Source: Bacillota bacterium
GTDB lineage: Bacteria; Bacillota; Clostridia; Christensenellales; UMGS416
Direction of reading: 5' to 3'
DNA length: 64,000 nt
Assembly: GCA_023435705.1 (NCBI GenBank)
Contig: JAEYRH010000013.1
Coordinates: 66,306-130,305, forward strand
In this document: one piece after another, positions 61,401-64,000 of the stretch
How positions within the stretch are numbered: the stretch's first letter is position 1
Layout of the letters: every line of letters begins with the position of its first letter
Notes under the pieces: model-generated
What the model saw: the letters and a program-made list of their open reading frames with translations, nothing else
What the model was told of the DNA's origin: nothing
Database searches by the model: none
Position numbers and translations under genes: made by a program

Positions 61401-64000
61401 TGGTGGCGCGCCACATTCCGTCTCAGGCACAAGCTTCGTGATGCCGGCGGCCAATGTCACTGTCGCAGCGGCATTCACAACCAAGCCGCTTGGCACCGTT
61501 TCCGGCAAGGTTACCGACGGCTCCAATCCCATTGCAGGAGCTTCTGTCAGCATTGATGCGAGCGGCAGCACTTATTCGGCTGTCACCCAATCCAACGGCA
61601 GCTACACCCTGCTGGATGTGCCCGGAGGGACAGGCTACCGGATGACCGTGACCAGCGCCGGTTATACAACTGCGTTTCTTGAAGAGATCGTAGTCCTTCC
61701 TGATGAAAACACGTTGAATCCCGACGTTGCTCTCACTAAATATACTGTCACGCCCGCAAACTTCTTTTCCTTTGATCCCACGACCGGAACCATCACAGGT
61801 TACAATATGGCCGGGGGATCAGACGTAATCATTCCAGCATCGATCAATGGAGTGGCTGTGCTAAGAATTGGGGCCAGTGCATTTGCATATCAATCCGGTT
61901 TGAACAGTGTGACGGTTCCCGATGGCGTGACTGATATCGGGTTTGCAGCGTTATACTACTGCACCGGGCTTCATCGCATTGTCCTTCCGGACAGCGTTAC
62001 CAGCATCGGCGATTCCGCCTTTGTGGGCTGCGCCGGCCTCACAGAGTTCGATTTTCCCAGTGGGTTGGTCAGTATTGGAGAGCGGGCGTTTGTGAACTGT
62101 ACCGGTTTGACCAATATTACACTGCCGAATGGTTTGGAGAATGTGGGATATCTGGCGTTTGGTAATTGCTCCCGACTAACCTCCGTAATTCTCCCCGATG
62201 GCCTTTCCATTCTCGGGGATTATGCGTTCTATTCCTGCGGTTCGCTTTCCAGTATCTCAGTTCCCGGCAGTGTCGCCAGTATCGGGAATTATTGTTTCAA
62301 GGAGTGCTTGGGCTTGAAGTCCGTGACCCTCGGGCAGGGGGTTACAAGCATCGGCGCAGAGGCGTTTTCCTTCTGTGGCATCACGGATCTCACCATCCCA
62401 TCCAGCATCACCAGAATTGGCGATTCTGCCTTTCAGGACTGTATGAGTCTTGCGAATGTTTCTCTTTCAAGCAGCGTCACCTTTATCGGTTCAAAGGCAT
62501 TCTATGATTGTTTCAGCCTAACAGGGATTATCCTACCAGACAGTGTGACCTACCTGGGTGATGGAGCGTTCGGACATTGCCATGCTCTCTCGTCGGTAAC
62601 CCTCTCCAATGGTATTTCTGCCATCTATCCGTATACATTCTTGTACTGTACCAGCCTCACCAGCATCACGATTCCTGAAAACATTGGCAGCATGTGGAGT
62701 TATTCCTTTGCCAACTGTGGCTCACTCAACTCGTTAAGCCTATCCAGCGGGATCACTGACATCGGCAACTATGCGTTTGTCAACTGTACCAGCCTTACTG
62801 GCGTAATCTTCCCCAGCAGCGTCGTCTCCATCGGCGCCGGTGCCTTTGATGGCTGCCGGCTGCTTGGCTCGGCACATTTCAGGGGAAACGCGCCTGTATT
62901 GGGCACCGGAGTGTTTGCAAACACCAAGGTAGGGTTCACCGTATATCGTCTCTCCGGTAAATCAGACTGGAACAACCCCTGGAACGGCTACCCTGTCATA
63001 ACCCAGTATACTGTCACCACGGATCTGATTTCCGGCAGCAGCATCACAGCCGTGCCCAGCATAGGGCTTGCGGGTGACATTGTGACCCTGACCGTTTCAC
63101 CCTATGCTGGAAAGCGCCTGAAACCAGGCACATTGGTGTACTCTTATGAGGGTGATGAGCATCCCATAACGGACTTCACCTTTATCCTGCCTGCTGCCAA
63201 TGTAACCATCTGCGGGGAGTTTGAGAGTATCTATACCGCAACCTATGACTTCCAGGACGGCAGACCAGTCATGGTTTTACCGGCGGACTACGATGAATTT
63301 CTTACAGCTCCGGCAGATCCTGTGCGCAATGGGTATACCTTTAGCGGGTGGTATCAGGAAGCGGCCTGCAACACACCTTGGGACTTCGCGGTGGATAAGG
63401 TGTCGGGGAATGTCACCTTGTACGCCAAGTGGGTCTCAACGACACCGACAGGAGTGTCGGTAGCTTCCTCATCCTACTCCAGCATCAAAGTGTCGTGGGC
63501 TGCAGTGCCCGGCGCAGCTGGTTATCAGGTTTATCGTGCAACATCCGGCACTGGCACCTATGCCTTGGCCGGTACGGTTACGGGCACCAGTTTCACAAAC
63601 ACAGGATTAACCACCGGAACCACATATTACTACAAGGTGCGGTCCTATAAAGGCACTGTTTACAGTTCATACTCCTCTGTGGTCTCTGCCAAGCCAATAC
63701 CTGCTGCGCCAACCTCGCCGAAGGCTGTGGCTGCGTCATACAACAGCATCAAGGTGACTTGGGCTGCGGTGAGCGGGGCATCGAGGTATGAGGTGTACCG
63801 CGCGACTTCCAGCACCGGAAGCTATGCGCTGCTGACGACGACATCCTATCTCTACTACACCAACACCAGCGTGAACACAGGCACCACCTATTACTACAAG
63901 GTGCGGGCATACCGGCTTGTGGGCAGCACGAAGGTGTATGGCGCATTCTCAAGCATCGTGTCTGCCAAGACTACGATTGGCACACCGGGCTCGGTGAAAG
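58480..64000 (+). CDS. giant BspA-type leucine-rich-repeat surface protein (3' end outside window)
   Basis: The frame is open from the ATG at 58480 to the window edge (1,840 codons) and continues. A signal peptide (1-27, LPTLSLAEG) starts it. Three carboxypeptidase-regulatory-like modules (GSIYGLVTDG, GSITGSVTDG near 583, GTVSGKVTDG near 1005) alternate with blocks of BspA-type LRRs (SIGDSAFxxCxSL...IPSSVTSI). InlB-like repeats (GYRFTGWTSSNGG) and a Listeria-Bacteroides repeat (near 1590-1650) follow. FN3 modules come after that, almost identical to those in the 42.3-kb protein. GAGG eight bases upstream favours 58480 over 58474. It is a likely adhesin; the anchor is not visible. Confidence 0.85.
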   Translation, partial: MNRLTKPLAFMLTLVLIATMLPTLSLAEGETGSIYGLVTDGNNPVIGGPTITLKDSGNNVIGSITADSSTGSYLFPNVPAGVGYSVTASMTGYLEGSQTGLEVIAGKPTVAPDIILSPTAPFTFDEKTGTITGYDVGGGENVMIPPVIGGVVVTGIGDVAFAKCSTIKTVVIPKSVTSIGYQAFAECTSLTSVSIPSSVTSIGDSAFYLCTSLNNITLPTALTKISNGLFVNCFSLASINIPSGVTTIGNSAFSNCYNLKSISIPDGVTRIEWGAFYGTKLTEITIPGSVTSIGFMAFRYNNLTAAYFTGDAPATFVSDVFADNKPGFCLYYTAGKNGWSNDWYGYNAVPRYRIATPVLSGGRISSDTILATAGSAVHLTVTPDAGYRLRAGTVKYNDGVADFPVINNSFTLPSAHVAVSAEFEAIPEYPLTIQASAGGSITTGASGNYMSGTVVNISVSVSDGYRFTGWTSSNGGSFGDVSSPTTTFTMPEGPTTVTAETIPLYLLTILAGSGGTVPTEVGGYYDQGESIPVTASANSGHRFSGWTSSNGGSFADATKPSTNFTMPAGPTTVTATFSSLGPGSITGSVTDGAGPVEGATVSLVASDGFTYSAVTIADGSYTIADVPEGSNYTITAVSTGYNSGSLPGVDVQAGNVTSGMDLLIVRYTPTECFTFNSTTGMITGYNMAGGAVVIIPESIGGMAVKGIGDHAFASSTVQRVTIPVGVESIGNYAFDHCSSLTGIVVPQSVHSIGSYAFWLCTSLASINLPHGLESIGDYAFSNCQAMSSVSLPDTLTSLGASAFEVCVKLTGVVLPSSLSSVSNYAFYQCKGMTNLTIPTGVTSIGQNAFTTCWNLTSVTIPGSVTTIGNNAFTSCTRLTAAYFGGNAPVLGTNVFSDTAMNSTFTVYYLSGTSGWSGTWYGYPTVPRYTVTIGPLTGGSIVTSVDAAFPGQIVNLTITPEVGHWFKVNSLTCTYGGAPHSVSGTSFVMPAANVTVAAAFTTKPLGTVSGKVTDGSNPIAGASVSIDASGSTYSAVTQSNGSYTLLDVPGGTGYRMTVTSAGYTTAFLEEIVVLPDENTLNPDVALTKYTVTPANFFSFDPTTGTITGYNMAGGSDVIIPASINGVAVLRIGASAFAYQSGLNSVTVPDGVTDIGFAALYYCTGLHRIVLPDSVTSIGDSAFVGCAGLTEFDFPSGLVSIGERAFVNCTGLTNITLPNGLENVGYLAFGNCSRLTSVILPDGLSILGDYAFYSCGSLSSISVPGSVASIGNYCFKECLGLKSVTLGQGVTSIGAEAFSFCGITDLTIPSSITRIGDSAFQDCMSLANVSLSSSVTFIGSKAFYDCFSLTGIILPDSVTYLGDGAFGHCHALSSVTLSNGISAIYPYTFLYCTSLTSITIPENIGSMWSYSFANCGSLNSLSLSSGITDIGNYAFVNCTSLTGVIFPSSVVSIGAGAFDGCRLLGSAHFRGNAPVLGTGVFANTKVGFTVYRLSGKSDWNNPWNGYPVITQYTVTTDLISGSSITAVPSIGLAGDIVTLTVSPYAGKRLKPGTLVYSYEGDEHPITDFTFILPAANVTICGEFESIYTATYDFQDGRPVMVLPADYDEFLTAPADPVRNGYTFSGWYQEAACNTPWDFAVDKVSGNVTLYAKWVSTTPTGVSVASSSYSSIKVSWAAVPGAAGYQVYRATSGTGTYALAGTVTGTSFTNTGLTTGTTYYYKVRSYKGTVYSSYSSVVSAKPIPAAPTSPKAVAASYNSIKVTWAAVSGASRYEVYRATSSTGSYALLTTTSYLYYTNTSVNTGTTYYYKVRAYRLVGSTKVYGAFSSIVSAKTTIGTPGSVK

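Noticed and set aside
58880..62975. Many short minus-strand frames opposite the giant LRR gene
   Set aside because: They are periodic because the LRR coding repeats are periodic; none has a start signal or domain.

Overview
This window looks like chromosomal DNA of an anaerobic Gram-positive bacterium of the class Clostridia; I cannot name a genus. The evidence is the Firmicutes gene order rimP-nusA-ylxR-ylxQ-infB-rbfA-nrnA-truB-ribF, sigma-A-type promoters with strong AGGAGG ribosome binding sites, several lipoproteins with a single-membrane surface style, a DUF3794/LysM protein typical of spore-forming clostridia, and a monofunctional Ni-Fe-S CO dehydrogenase. No rRNA, tRNA, CRISPR array, integrase or intact insertion sequence was seen. 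Genes are dense and mostly on the + strand.

Layout. 1-4.5 kb: the end of an ABC-2 type exporter (ATPase end plus two permeases), a CHAP amidase-like protein and a minus-strand pair (AAA ATPase and an unrecognised protein). 4.7-9.2 kb: DUF3794/LysM, TerC, flavoprotein, VOC and HAD genes. 9.4-18.2 kb: the transcription/translation operon, with its own promoter and a leader hairpin. 18.2-22.5 kb: a three-gene homocysteine-from-sulfide set (HcyBio/DUF39, NIL-ferredoxin, UPF0280), a methyltransferase-like membrane protein and a PatB/MalY-type C-S lyase. 22.7-31.4 kb: a copper-handling island (HMA-SafE-cupredoxin fusion, HxlR regulator, CopA, lipoprotein, CopZ, two-component system, DUF2318 lipoprotein). 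The same tandem 11-bp repeat precedes the first and last genes of this island. 31.5-33.8 kb: a truncated Rrf2-like gene and cooS. 33.9-40.5 kb: nucleoside salvage (tdk, deoC) divergent from a BMP/Nup-type nucleoside ABC importer. 40.6-48.9 kb: a helicase remnant, a PIG-L deacetylase and four secreted or membrane-anchored surface proteins on the minus strand, one of them frameshifted. 49.1-51.4 kb: a VanR/VanS-like two-component system, divergent from that surface cluster. 51.5-58.3 kb: a TetR-controlled cluster with a Rieske oxygenase, two CrtI-like FAD oxidoreductases, a CrtQ-like glycosyltransferase and a CrtO-like acyltransferase. 58.5 kb to the end: the first 1,840 codons of a giant BspA-type leucine-rich-repeat surface protein.

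The most interesting region is 51.5-58.3 kb. It resembles the tailoring half of the staphyloxanthin pathway, but has no carotenoid synthase in view, adds a PaO-like Rieske oxygenase, and one of its FAD enzymes carries a cysteine-rich C-terminal tail. The copper island is the second most interesting, because a common operator can be read directly in the DNA. All functional calls rest on reading motifs and family resemblance by eye; no database search was run.
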